Below are positions 44,754-53,918 of a stretch of DNA of 64,000 nucleotides, piece by piece; the stretch's first letter is position 1, and the number at the start of each line of letters is the position of its first letter. The DNA is from Anaerosolibacter sp. GTDB taxonomy: Bacteria; Bacillota; Clostridia; Peptostreptococcales; Thermotaleaceae. Where the stretch lies: positions 62,001-126,000 of the forward strand of contig NZ_JARBTM010000005.1 in assembly GCF_029240175.1 (NCBI RefSeq), given 5' to 3'. Made by a program: the position numbers and the translations under genes. The notes under the pieces are model-generated. The model saw only the letters and a list, made by a program, of their open reading frames with translations. It ran no database searches and was not told where the DNA came from.

Positions 44754-45266
44754 ATGACAAAACCACAGACCATTAGTGTAACAAAACCCGTAAGTGAAGA
44801 TTTGCCTGAGGAGAAGTTTAATGAATTGGAAAGCTTTATTGATCATTTAGAAACCACAAAGGGGGCATTGATCGAAATCCTTCATAAGGCCCAGGATATA
44901 TTTGGATATCTTCCAAGGGATGTGCAGTTGTATATTGCCAGAAAGCTAGGTATTCCAGGAGCAGAAGTATTTGGTGTTGTTAGCTTCTATTCTTATTTTA
45001 CAACAAAGCCAAGGGGAAAACATACCCTAAGCATTTGTATGGGGACTGCCTGCTTCGTTAGGGGTGCTGACAAGGTCATTGAGAAATTCAAGGAAAAACT
45101 GGGCGTTGAATCCAATGAAATAACGGAAGATGGCCTCTTTACCTTGCGGGATGTGCGCTGTATAGGCGCTTGCGGCTTGGCACCCGTCGTTACAGTCGGT
45201 GATAAGGTATATGGAAGGGTCAAGGAAGAAGACATAGATGAGATTATCAAAGCATATCGCGGTTAG
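44754..45266 (+). CDS. hydC: hydrogenase NuoE-like [2Fe-2S] subunit (HydC)
   Basis: This 170-residue NuoE-family protein has a helical bundle (GALIEILHKAQDIFGYLPRDVQLYIARKL) and a thioredoxin-like domain with CMGTACFVRG and CIGACGLAP, giving the four cysteines of a [2Fe-2S] cluster. It is the HydC-type subunit of trimeric or tetrameric electron-bifurcating hydrogenases. I chose the ATG at 44754, seven bases after GGTGAG. The hydrogenase genes follow in the order hydC, a small [2Fe-2S] protein, hydB, hydA. Confidence 0.9.
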   Translation: MTKPQTISVTKPVSEDLPEEKFNELESFIDHLETTKGALIEILHKAQDIFGYLPRDVQLYIARKLGIPGAEVFGVVSFYSYFTTKPRGKHTLSICMGTACFVRGADKVIEKFKEKLGVESNEITEDGLFTLRDVRCIGACGLAPVVTVGDKVYGRVKEEDIDEIIKAYRG

Positions 45267-45277
45267 GAGGAATCAGT

Positions 45278-45670
45278 ATGAAGATCAAAAGCCTAGACGA
45301 ACTAAGAAAGATAAGGGAAGAGCACTCAAATCAAGTAAGACTTCGGGAATATGGTGAAATGGCTGGAGATAAAATTGAGATATTGATTGGTATGGCCACA
45401 TGTGGAATTTCTTCAGGTGCTAGAGAAACGTTGAATGCATTTGTAAACGCGTTATCTAGTGAAGATATTGACAATATCAAAGTAGTACCTGTGGGCTGTA
45501 TAGGATATTGTCATTCAGAGCCTACGGTGCAGGTCAATATACCTGGACAAAAGCCTGTACTTTATGGGAATGTAAAGGAAAATAAGGTTCGAGATATTAT
45601 AGAAAAACATATCAAAGGCGGAAAGCCGATTGAGAATCTCATTTTGCATGTAGACTTCGAAAGAGCTTAA
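45278..45670 (+). CDS. small thioredoxin-like [2Fe-2S] protein of the hydrogenase operon (HydD-like)
   Basis: This 130-residue protein has a thioredoxin-like [2Fe-2S] fold: GMATCGISSGA supplies one cysteine and VGCIGYCHSEP two more, so three are clear. It resembles the HydD/HydE small subunits found beside hydC and hydB in acetogens and Caldanaerobacter. It starts 11 bases after hydC with TAGGAGG upstream. It probably acts as an electron relay or accessory subunit. Confidence 0.8.
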   Translation: MKIKSLDELRKIREEHSNQVRLREYGEMAGDKIEILIGMATCGISSGARETLNAFVNALSSEDIDNIKVVPVGCIGYCHSEPTVQVNIPGQKPVLYGNVKENKVRDIIEKHIKGGKPIENLILHVDFERA

Positions 45671-45758
45671 AGGATACGCAGAAACAAGGAGAATTAATTG
45701 GGACTGTGTAGATAGAAGACAATAGATTTAAAGGTAAATTAAGTAGAGGAGGTTAGCC

Positions 45759-47405
45759 ATGGCAAGCACTCGTACAAATATCATGGTTTGCTGCGGAACT
45801 GGTTGTTTGGCAAGCGAAAGTGAAAAGGTCTTAAAGAATTTAGAGGTTATTGCAAAAGCCCGAGGATATGCTGAGGAAGTACAGATTATCAAAACAGGCT
45901 GCTTTGGCTTTTGTGAACAGGGGCCTATCGTGAAGGTCGAGCCCGATAACGTATTTTATGTCAGGGTAAGCCCTAAAGATGCCAAGGATATCATTGATGA
46001 GCATATCATTAAAGGCAGAAAAGTTGAACGACTCCTATACATGGAGCCAAATGAGAATGAAAGAATAAAGAAACAAGAAGATATGCCCTTCTATAAAAAG
46101 CAGCTGAGGGTCGCCCTGAAAAACTGCGGGCTGATTAATCCAGAAGATGTCTATGAGTATATCGCATTGGGAGGATATGAAGCATTAGGAAAAGCCATTA
46201 CCAAGATGACGAGAGATCAAGTGATCGATACAGTGAAAAGGTCAGGATTAAGAGGACGAGGGGGCGGAGGTTTTCCAACAGGTCTTAAATGGGAGATCAC
46301 GAAAAAACAAGAAAGCGATGTAAAATTTATGATTTGCAATGCCGATGAGGGAGATCCAGGGGCATTTATGGATCGAAGCATATTAGAGGGTGATCCCCAC
46401 AGCGTACTTGAAGCCATGGCTATTGGGGCCTATGCCATAGGCGCTGATAAAGGGATTATTTACATTCGTGCAGAATACCCATTGGCTATCGCGCGATTGA
46501 ATACCGCACTGAAACAGGCAAGGGAGCTAGGCTTATTAGGAAAGAACATCTTTGGAACAGATTTTAGCTTTGATATCAATTTAAAATATGGTGCAGGTGC
46601 ATTTGTATGCGGGGAAGAAACAGCGTTAATCAATTCCTGTGAGGGCAAAAGAGGGGAACCTAACTTTAAGCCTCCTTATCCAGCTGAAGAAGGATATTGG
46701 GGTCATCCCACCTGTGTAAATAATGTAGAGACCTTTGCCAACATTCCTTCCATTATCATGAAGGGGGCAGATTGGTTTGCAGCTATGGGTACAGAAAGGA
46801 GTAAAGGAACAAAGGTTTTTGCTTTGGCAGGGAAAATCAATAATGTAGGACTTGTGGAAGTGCCTATGGGGATCACCCTTCGTGAAATTATCTTTGATAT
46901 CGGTGGGGGGATTCCAAAAGGAAAGAAATTCAAGGCTGTACAAACCGGCGGCCCATCGGGAGGCGTAATCACAGAGGAAGGTCTAGATACACCTATTGAT
47001 TATGACAGTCTCATTGAAAGAGGCTCTATGATGGGATCAGGTGGTATGATTGTCATGGATGAGGATGACAATATGGTAAATATTGCAAAGTTCTATCTTG
47101 AGTTTACGATGGACGAGGCCTGTGGAAGATGTGGCCCAGGGCGGATTGGTACCAAAAGACTGTTTGAAATGCTCCATAAAATATCCAGTGGAAAGGCGAC
47201 AATGGCAGACTTAGATGCTTTGAAACAGCTAGCCTATATGGTGAAGGACAGCTCCCTCTGTGGTCTATGTCAGACGGCACCAAACCCAGTAATAAGCACC
47301 ATGAAACATTTCTGGGATGAGTACGTTGCCTTGGTCAAGGATGAAGACCATCCCCAGGGAGAAGGTAGATATGTTCCGAAGAACAAGATTGGCATGAAAT
47401 CATAA
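45759..47405 (+). CDS. hydB: hydrogenase NuoF-like FMN/NAD subunit (HydB)
   Basis: This 548-residue protein has an N-terminal thioredoxin-like [2Fe-2S] domain (CCGTGCLAS, TGCFGFCEQGP). The FMN/NADH core follows (GRGGGGFPTGLKWE; CNADEGDPGAFMDRSILEGDPH; GAGAFVCGEETALINSCEG), then a [4Fe-4S] binding region (CGRCGPGRIGT with a distal LCGLCQ). The chain ends soon after, at NKIGMKS. HydB of Thermotoga and Acetobacterium (about 600-626 residues) continue into a two-[4Fe-4S] ferredoxin domain, which is missing here. This is the site of electron bifurcation between NADH, ferredoxin and HydA. GAGGAGG precedes the ATG. Confidence 0.92.
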   Translation: MASTRTNIMVCCGTGCLASESEKVLKNLEVIAKARGYAEEVQIIKTGCFGFCEQGPIVKVEPDNVFYVRVSPKDAKDIIDEHIIKGRKVERLLYMEPNENERIKKQEDMPFYKKQLRVALKNCGLINPEDVYEYIALGGYEALGKAITKMTRDQVIDTVKRSGLRGRGGGGFPTGLKWEITKKQESDVKFMICNADEGDPGAFMDRSILEGDPHSVLEAMAIGAYAIGADKGIIYIRAEYPLAIARLNTALKQARELGLLGKNIFGTDFSFDINLKYGAGAFVCGEETALINSCEGKRGEPNFKPPYPAEEGYWGHPTCVNNVETFANIPSIIMKGADWFAAMGTERSKGTKVFALAGKINNVGLVEVPMGITLREIIFDIGGGIPKGKKFKAVQTGGPSGGVITEEGLDTPIDYDSLIERGSMMGSGGMIVMDEDDNMVNIAKFYLEFTMDEACGRCGPGRIGTKRLFEMLHKISSGKATMADLDALKQLAYMVKDSSLCGLCQTAPNPVISTMKHFWDEYVALVKDEDHPQGEGRYVPKNKIGMKS

Positions 47406-47423
47406 ATTAAGTGAGGTGAAAGT

Positions 47424-49211
47424 ATGGCTGGAAGCCCAGAAAAATATAAAGATAGAAAAAAGATTCAAATTAAGATTAACGATGAGGACCTAACGGTACC
47501 AGAAGGAATAACGATTTTAGAGTCCGCCCATGAGGTAGGGGTAAAAATTCCAACTCTGTGCCATTTGGATCTCCATGATTTACAACTGTATAACAAAACA
47601 GCATCTTGTAGAGTTTGCATGGTGGAACTGGTTGATGGAGGCAATCAAAATCGAAACAAGCTGGTGCCTGCCTGTGTTACAAAGGCATATGAGGGAATGA
47701 CGATCCGTACAGATACCCTTCGCGCCATCAATGCTAGAAGAATGGCCGTAGAACTTTTGCTGTCCAATCATCCCAATGAGTGCTTTACATGCCCTAAAAA
47801 CCTTGAATGTGAGCTTCAGGCTTTGGCAGAAGAGTTGAACGTTAGGGAAATCCGTTGGGAAGGGGAACGAATGGATTATCCAAAAGATTTTTCAAGTGAC
47901 GCCATTGTAAAAGATTCTAACAAATGTATCTATTGTAGACGATGTGAGACCGGCTGTAATGAGATACAAACCTGTGGTATACTATCGGGAATCGGCAGAG
48001 GTTTTAATGCATTCGTAGGTCCTTTTGCCAATATACCTATGGTGGAATCCTCATGTACCTATTGCGGGCAATGTGTGCAGGTATGTCCTACCGCAGCCCT
48101 TACGGAAGTATACCATGTGGATAAGGTATGGGAAGCCTTAAATGATCCAGATAAACATGTCATTGTCCAGACTGCACCAGCAATTCGGGTCGCTTTAGGT
48201 GAACTATTTGGAATGGAAGCAGGAACCATTGTAACAGGAAAGATGGTAACAGCCCTAAAACGTATGGGGTTTGATGCGGTATTTGATACGGATTTTGGTG
48301 CAGACCTTACCATTATGGAAGAGGCATCAGAACTGATCTACAGAATAAAGAACAATAAGACGCTGCCGATCCTGACAAATTGCTGCCCTGCTTGGGTAAA
48401 GTTTATAGAGCATCAGTTCCCAGAACTGCTCCATGTACCGTCCACCTGTAAATCACCCCATATCATGTTTGGTACTATTGCAAAAACCTATTATGCAGAG
48501 AAAAATGGAATTGATCCAGACAATATTGTGGTGGTATCCATCATGCCATGCATTGCAAAGAAAGCAGAGGCAAAGCGTCCTGAACTGACAAAGGACGAGC
48601 ACAACAATGTAGACATCGTAATCACTACGAGGGAATTGGGCGCGATGATTAAAGAAGCAGGCATAGAATTCAATAGCCTGCCAGACAGTGAGTTTGATAG
48701 GCCATTGGGAGAGACGACAGGTGCTTCCGTAATATTTGGAACAGCCGGCGGTGTGATTGAAGCTGCGATCCGTACAGCCTATGAATGGATGACGGGTGAA
48801 ACACTAGAAAATGTTGAATTTGAACAATTAAGAGGAATGGAAGGCGTTCGAAAGGCTACGGTTAGGATCGGAGATCAAGACTTGAAAATTGGCATAGCCA
48901 GTGGATTAGGGAATGCTCGGGTAATCCTAGAAGAAATCAGAGACGGCAAGGCTGATTATCATGCCATTGAGATTATGGCATGCCCTGGAGGATGTATAGG
49001 TGGCGGTGGTCAGCCGTACCATCATGGTAACCACGAGATTGTCAAGAAACGACGTGAGGCAATTTATGAGGAAGATAGAAGAAAGAAAATTAGGAAATCT
49101 CATGAAAACCAGGAAATATTGGAGCTCTATAGAGAATATCTAGGAGAACCTTTTGGAGAACTAGCCCATAAGCTTTTACATACCCATTTTGAAGAAAGAG
49201 AAAGAATTTAG
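47424..49211 (+). CDS. hydA: FeFe hydrogenase catalytic subunit (HydA)
   Basis: This 595-residue protein has an N-terminal NuoG-like [2Fe-2S] domain (CHLD, SCRVCMVEL), a His-ligated cluster (HPNECFTCPKNLEC), and two [4Fe-4S] sites (CIYCRRCETGC; CTYCGQCVQVCP). The H-cluster motifs follow: L1 TNCCPAW (C320-C321), L2 MPCIAKKAE (C376) and L3 ACPGGCIGGGGQP (C520, C524), all four H-cluster cysteines being present. L1 has Asn where most enzymes have Ser. The C-terminal small-subunit-like domain (LAHKLLHTHFEERE) is intact. It makes or oxidises hydrogen with the HydBC diaphorase. It is the last gene of the operon. Confidence 0.95.
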   Translation: MAGSPEKYKDRKKIQIKINDEDLTVPEGITILESAHEVGVKIPTLCHLDLHDLQLYNKTASCRVCMVELVDGGNQNRNKLVPACVTKAYEGMTIRTDTLRAINARRMAVELLLSNHPNECFTCPKNLECELQALAEELNVREIRWEGERMDYPKDFSSDAIVKDSNKCIYCRRCETGCNEIQTCGILSGIGRGFNAFVGPFANIPMVESSCTYCGQCVQVCPTAALTEVYHVDKVWEALNDPDKHVIVQTAPAIRVALGELFGMEAGTIVTGKMVTALKRMGFDAVFDTDFGADLTIMEEASELIYRIKNNKTLPILTNCCPAWVKFIEHQFPELLHVPSTCKSPHIMFGTIAKTYYAEKNGIDPDNIVVVSIMPCIAKKAEAKRPELTKDEHNNVDIVITTRELGAMIKEAGIEFNSLPDSEFDRPLGETTGASVIFGTAGGVIEAAIRTAYEWMTGETLENVEFEQLRGMEGVRKATVRIGDQDLKIGIASGLGNARVILEEIRDGKADYHAIEIMACPGGCIGGGGQPYHHGNHEIVKKRREAIYEEDRRKKIRKSHENQEILELYREYLGEPFGELAHKLLHTHFEERERI

Positions 49212-49241
49212 GGATATCCAATGGTGAAAAAGGAGAAGCGG

Positions 49242-49274
49242 TGAAGGAGTAAAGCACTCCTTCATCTTTTTTTT
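49242..49274 (+). terminator. intrinsic terminator of the hydrogenase operon
   Basis: TGAAGGAGT (49242-49250) pairs with ACTCCTTCA (49256-49264), followed by eight T. Confidence 0.93.
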
Positions 49275-49334
49275 CTTATCAGAAGGAATTTTATGTCATA
49301 ATGAGAATATAAGTGATTGATGGAGGTGTTTGAA

Positions 49335-49760
49335 ATGACAAGGAAGATAAAATGGATATATATAGTAATCCCCGTGTTAATCATTGTTGGAGGGATAGGC
49401 GGTTATAGGTATGTTGATTATCACAGGACACTGGCAACGTATCGCCAAATGATTGCAGACATTACCATAGACGAGGTGGATTTGTCTAAAATCGAAGATG
49501 GTATCTATACAGGCACCCATGATGCAATCTGGGTTGGTGCGGATGTAACGGTGACTGTGAAGGATCATAGGATTACAAATATCAAACTAGAAAGGCATTT
49601 GAATGGCCATGGTGAGCCTGCGGAAGTTATACCTCAAAAGGTGATAGAGACCCAATCCTTAAAGGTAGATACCATTAGTGGTGTAACATCAAGCAGCAAG
49701 GTAATTCTAAAGGCCATTGAGAAAGCATTATTAAATCCACCAGAGTGTCTTCATAAGTGA
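49335..49760 (+). CDS. membrane-anchored FMN-binding domain protein
   Basis: This 141-residue protein has one N-terminal TM anchor (about 6-26) and an extracytoplasmic FMN_bind domain. The domain has DGIYTGTHDAIWVGADVTVTVKDHRI and ends in DTISGVTSSSKVILKAIEKAL, a near-canonical ApbE flavinylation motif with acceptor T118. It resembles the NqrC/RnfG-like FMN domain in single form. GGAGGTG lies six bases before the ATG. It follows the hydrogenase terminator, so it is a separate unit. Together with ApbE at 36.8 kb it suggests membrane-side flavin electron transfer. Confidence 0.85.
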   Translation: MTRKIKWIYIVIPVLIIVGGIGGYRYVDYHRTLATYRQMIADITIDEVDLSKIEDGIYTGTHDAIWVGADVTVTVKDHRITNIKLERHLNGHGEPAEVIPQKVIETQSLKVDTISGVTSSSKVILKAIEKALLNPPECLHK

Positions 49761-49918
49761 AGTGTTGGGTAGATAGATGTATGTTGAATAGAATATCAAT
49801 TATATGAAGCACTTCATGATTATATGGGCTGGTAGCGAAGCCATTGTATGTAGATGACATTGGCAGATTCATGTTGGGTTTTGATGATGAAACTAAACAA
49901 GTAGAGGAGCAGAAAAAG

Positions 49919-51271
49919 ATGAAGATCGAGATCCCTGAAAAACTTGAACAGATTATAGGAATATTAGAAAACCACGGTTTTGAGACATATTTGGTGGGCG
50001 GTTGCGTAAGGGATTGTTTATTGGGCAAGTCTGCCATGGATTGGGATGCATGCACCAGTGCAAAGCCGGAAAGGGTAATATCTATTCTAGAAGGGAATGG
50101 ATATAGGGTTGTACCCACAGGCTTACAACATGGTACTGTGACAGTAATTGCCCAGGGAGAGTCTTATGAGATCACCACCTTCCGGGTGGATGGGGACTAT
50201 GAAGATCATCGGCGCCCTACTCAGGTTGCATATACAACGGATATTGTACAAGATTTAGGGCGTAGAGATTTTACCATGAATGCCATGGCATATAATCACC
50301 AGCGGGGTTTGATAGATCCCTATGGGGGAAGGATAGATTTACATCATAAGATTATAAAATGTGTGGGCAGTCCAGGGACCCGTTTCCAAGAGGATGCTTT
50401 GCGGATGCTCCGAGCTATTCGTTTTTGTGCACAATTGAACTTTGCGTTAGAGAAGGACACAAGTGAAGAAATACTGAAGAATGGAAAACTACTGGAGAAA
50501 ATTAGCCAGGAACGGATTCGGGATGAGTTAAATAAAATACTTTTGACAAGTACACCTTCTAAAGGAATTTCCCACTTGATAGAAAAAGGATTAATGACAT
50601 ATATCATTCCTGAATTGTTAGCTTGTATAGGTTTTGAACAGCATAATCCCCATCATGATAAAGATGTGTTTCGCCACATACTAGAGGTTCTGGATCATAC
50701 AGAAAGGGATCTGTACTTGCGATTGGCAGCACTCCTCCATGATATCGGAAAACCCCAGACGTTTACGCTGGATGAAAAGGGAGTCGGCCACTTTTATGGG
50801 CATCAGCTGAAGGGGATGGAAATGACCAGCCATATACTGAAAAGATTAAAGTATGACAACAAGGCTATTGACATCGTACAAATGCTAGTCAGAGAGCATA
50901 TGTCAAGACTCCAGCATGTTAAACCCAAGGCTGTAAAAAGATTGATTCAGCGAGTAGGGATAGAAAATATTGATCGGTTCTTTAAATTGCAGCTGGCAGA
51001 TAAAAGGGGAGCAGACTGTGATGATAGACAAATAGTGAGGGTATGGGAAGAAGCGAAGAAAATCATACGTGAAAAACAGCCTTTATTTGTGAAAGACCTT
51101 GCTATAGATGGGACTGATTTGATAGCCATTGGGATACCACAGGGTAAGAGGATAGGGCGAGTATTAAACACGCTGTTGGAGAAGGTTTTGGAGGAACCAG
51201 ATTTAAATCATCGGGAAATCTTATTAAGGATGGGAGAACAGGACTTCACAAGGGGGCGAAGACGTGAATAG
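49919..51271 (+). CDS. cca: CCA tRNA nucleotidyltransferase with HD domain
   Basis: This 450-residue class II nucleotidyltransferase has GGCVRDCLLGKSAMDWDACTSA (GGxVRD and DxD metal residues), RRDFTMNAMAYN, DALRMLRAIRF and a C-terminal HD domain (ALLHDIGKPQTF, FYGHQLKGMEM). It adds or repairs the CCA end of tRNAs; the HD domain removes cyclic phosphates in related enzymes. The frame opens at 49844, but AGAGGAG precedes the ATG at 49919, where homology also begins. The next gene overlaps its stop by eight bases. Confidence 0.93.
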   Translation: MKIEIPEKLEQIIGILENHGFETYLVGGCVRDCLLGKSAMDWDACTSAKPERVISILEGNGYRVVPTGLQHGTVTVIAQGESYEITTFRVDGDYEDHRRPTQVAYTTDIVQDLGRRDFTMNAMAYNHQRGLIDPYGGRIDLHHKIIKCVGSPGTRFQEDALRMLRAIRFCAQLNFALEKDTSEEILKNGKLLEKISQERIRDELNKILLTSTPSKGISHLIEKGLMTYIIPELLACIGFEQHNPHHDKDVFRHILEVLDHTERDLYLRLAALLHDIGKPQTFTLDEKGVGHFYGHQLKGMEMTSHILKRLKYDNKAIDIVQMLVREHMSRLQHVKPKAVKRLIQRVGIENIDRFFKLQLADKRGADCDDRQIVRVWEEAKKIIREKQPLFVKDLAIDGTDLIAIGIPQGKRIGRVLNTLLEKVLEEPDLNHREILLRMGEQDFTRGRRRE

Positions 51272-51773
51272 GTTTGAAGATGTTTGGGAAATCTATACGG
51301 AAGCATTTCCTGTGGATGAAAGAAGAAGCCGTATCAGTCAATGTAGAATAATGAACAATACTAGATACCAAATAATACCCTATTTGAGAGAGGGACAGCT
51401 GATAGGATTTATGGGATTATGGAAACTCCCTTCATTTGTTTTTTTAGAACATTTCGCTATAAAGAAAGCGTTTAGGGGTTTAGGATATGGTACGGAAATG
51501 CTCAAAGAACTCTTGATACTTCACGGAGAAAGAGTGATTCTTGAGGTTGAGCCTCCAGAAAACCATGTGGCACAGAGCAGAATTTCATTTTATGAACGAC
51601 ATGGATTTTCACTAAATACTTATAAATATATACAACCGCCCTATGAGGATGGACAAAGGGCGTTGCCTCTATTTTTGATGTCTTATCCCAAGTCATTAGC
51701 AAAGGAAGCTTTTGATGGAATTGTGGGAGAACTCTATCAATTTGTGTATGAAGTTTCTGCAGATAAGGTATAG
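51264..51773 (+). CDS. GNAT-family N-acetyltransferase
   Basis: This 169-residue GNAT protein has FLEHFAIKKAFRGLGYGTEMLKEL, the acetyl-CoA pyrophosphate loop (GLGYGT), and SRISFYERHGFSLN. It starts at GTG inside the end of cca, with GGGGGC six bases upstream, so the two are coupled. The substrate is unknown. Confidence 0.87.
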   Translation: MNRFEDVWEIYTEAFPVDERRSRISQCRIMNNTRYQIIPYLREGQLIGFMGLWKLPSFVFLEHFAIKKAFRGLGYGTEMLKELLILHGERVILEVEPPENHVAQSRISFYERHGFSLNTYKYIQPPYEDGQRALPLFLMSYPKSLAKEAFDGIVGELYQFVYEVSADKV

Positions 51774-51919
51774 TTCTTGATAAATAGGGTTTGAAGCGTT
51801 AAAGTATTACATAAACATTAAGGTAGAGACAAGAAAGAAACGTTGGAATGGTAATGTATTTATAATAAAACTTATGTTAAGCAAGAACTTTAACTTTGCA
51901 AGGGACTGGAGGATTTTTC

Positions 51920-52108
51920 ATGAGCAGGGAAACAAAAATTATTTTGGATGAATTGAATTTCTCCATTGGAAGAATCAACGAGCAGGAGAAAAATGGAAAA
52001 CCGCTTAAGGAGAGCCAGTATTGGTATCGAGAAGGGCTAAAAACAGCGAGAGATATTGTTATTCATGTGGTGGAACTTGAAGAAAAAAGTAAAACAGAGA
52101 AAATATAA
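51920..52108 (+). CDS. small helical protein of unknown function
   Basis: This 62-residue charged protein begins MSRETKIILDELNFSIGRIN and contains ESQYWYREGLKTARDIVIHV. It is predicted helical. GGAGGATTTTTC precedes the ATG at 51920; an upstream in-frame start has no ribosome site. A bidirectional terminator follows immediately. No domain is recognised. Confidence 0.6.
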   Translation: MSRETKIILDELNFSIGRINEQEKNGKPLKESQYWYREGLKTARDIVIHVVELEEKSKTEKI

Positions 52109-52109
52109 A

Positions 52110-52166
52110 TGTTATTAAAGTTAGAGGAAGTGTAGAATTTCTACACTTCCTCTAACTTTAATAACA
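52110..52166. terminator. bidirectional terminator, about 28-bp perfect palindrome
   Basis: The sequence is perfectly symmetric about 52138, with 28 bases on each side. It begins right after the plus-strand stop (52106-52108) and includes the minus-strand gene's stop codon at 52158-52160. Confidence 0.85.
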
Positions 52167-52505
52167 GGTAAAGGTATCAATGTTGTTCAAATCCGTTCCC
52201 CAGAAAAGCCATCTGGACCCAGTCCATCGAAAACCTGCCACTGATGTAGGACCTACGTATATAATGTAAGTCCAAAATTCTTTAGGACCTGTGCTGCCTT
52301 TTTTATCTTTTAGCCAGATATAGGTAAATTGGAGCCTACAGGGTGCGATACCGGCGGGGTCTACTTTTAACGCAGAATATAATTTTTTTGGTGTCTTCCC
52401 AGGCGGAGGGCCTGAAGGCTGAGATGTACCAAAAGGTGGTCCTGGCATTTGTCTCATCATAGATTGCTGATGTGGGCATTTGAAATAAGGAAAATTGTTG
52501 TACAT
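52158..52505 (-). CDS. Pro-rich small protein of a spore-former family, function unknown
   Basis: This 115-residue protein has a Pro/Gln/Met-rich N-terminus (GPPFGTSQPSGPPPGK) and a C-terminal domain with FTYIWLKDKKG, FWTYIIYVGPTSVAGFRWTG and FWGTDLNNIDTFTC. From memory, a family with this FRW...F/YFG-D---I-SF-C pattern recurs in Bacilli and Clostridia that sporulate, with no assigned role. AAGGGGG lies seven to eight bases before the ATG. It is monocistronic, convergent with the preceding small gene. Confidence 0.65.
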   Translation of the reverse strand: MYNNFPYFKCPHQQSMMRQMPGPPFGTSQPSGPPPGKTPKKLYSALKVDPAGIAPCRLQFTYIWLKDKKGSTGPKEFWTYIIYVGPTSVAGFRWTGSRWLFWGTDLNNIDTFTCY

Positions 52506-52604
52506 GTGAATTCCCCCTTATAAAACTTATTACATCATATTCCAATCATTTGAAAATGATACGGGGGTAGTTTGTACAATTCAATGCGACTATGGTTAAA
52601 AAAT

Positions 52605-53612
52605 CTAAATCTGTCCAGTTGAAAATTGAACGACCAGGCTGACGGCAGAGACAATAAACCATACAAGGAAGCCAAGGAACATCGGCTTTACACCAGTTTT
52701 GAGCATTTTACGAAAATCTGCACTTAAGCCAATGGCAGATAGAGCCATGACAATCATAAACTTGCTTAGAAATTTAAAGGAACTTAGCCAACTGGCAGGG
52801 AATAGTCCCAGAGTATTCATCAGAGATGCTGCCAAAAACCAAAGAATGAACCATGGGAAGATGCTCATGATCCTGAATGAAACATCCTGGTTATTTTTTG
52901 CTTCCTTTTTCTTCGCAGCCGCTGTGATAAAAGCAAAAACCAAGGAAATAGGAATAATCATGGTAGTTCTGGTGAGCTTTACAATGGTAGCATAGTCCCC
53001 AGCTATGTTACTAAAAGCATAACCTGCGGCAACCACAGAAGATGTATCATTGATTGCCGTACCAGCCCATAAGCCAAAGGCTTGGTCAGACAACCCTATG
53101 AGATGGCCCAAGGGTGGAAAAATCAAGACGGCCATCACGTTAAATAAAAAAATGGTCGAAATCGAATAAGCAATTTCCATTTCATCGGCTTCGATAATTG
53201 GGGATACGGCTGCAATGGCAGAACCGCCGCAAATGGCAGTTCCAACCCCAATCAAGGAAGTAAGGCGAAACGGTATGCCCATCAGTTTTCCAAGGCCATA
53301 GGCTCCTGCAAAGGCTGCAGAGAGGGTAAAGAGCATGACATATAAGGATTCAATGCCTGTCTTCCAGACTTGAGACAAGCTTAATCCAGCACCCAATAAA
53401 ATAATAGCCCATTGAAGAATTTTTTTAGAAGCAAACTTAATTCCAGGCAGGGTATTTTCAGGTTTGCCAAAGACATTGCTGATCAAAATACCAATAAGGA
53501 TACCAAAAACGGCTCCGCCGATGATCGGAAGCATCGTACCTAGCCAAGTAGAAATGACTGCAATAGCAAACACCCGCAGCAAACCGGGAAAATTCTCTCG
53601 AATCCAATACAT
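52605..53612 (-). CDS. YeiH/UPF0324 family membrane transporter
   Basis: This protein of about 335 residues has ten or so TM segments and the family motifs LLGAGLSLSQV, GVGTAICGGSAIAAVSPII and WAGTAINDTSSVVAAGYAFS. The family is annotated as putative sulfate exporter or anion transporter on limited evidence. AAGGGAG lies nine bases before the ATG at 53612; the frame opens three codons earlier at a TTG. It is monocistronic. Confidence 0.85.
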   Translation of the reverse strand: MYWIRENFPGLLRVFAIAVISTWLGTMLPIIGGAVFGILIGILISNVFGKPENTLPGIKFASKKILQWAIILLGAGLSLSQVWKTGIESLYVMLFTLSAAFAGAYGLGKLMGIPFRLTSLIGVGTAICGGSAIAAVSPIIEADEMEIAYSISTIFLFNVMAVLIFPPLGHLIGLSDQAFGLWAGTAINDTSSVVAAGYAFSNIAGDYATIVKLTRTTMIIPISLVFAFITAAAKKKEAKNNQDVSFRIMSIFPWFILWFLAASLMNTLGLFPASWLSSFKFLSKFMIVMALSAIGLSADFRKMLKTGVKPMFLGFLVWFIVSAVSLVVQFSTGQI

Positions 53613-53918
53613 GTGCATCAACTCCCTTAATTATGATTACTATTCTATGTTATTCATATTCAATAGAGATGTCAATTTAAAGACAGGATAAAATCATCTT
53701 TAGATGAATAAATCTTTGAGGAAGTTGTTATGATACATTTAAACTTTGTTTAATTTGTTATATAATATGGATGGAAACCCTTTCATTTAGAACAAATTCC
53801 AACGATTTTTTTTGAAATATTTAGCAAGATATGATACCATAGATAGCAATAAATGATAGATTTCTATGTATTCAATATTCAATAATATGTAATAGATGGG
53901 TAAGGAGGAATAAAAGAA

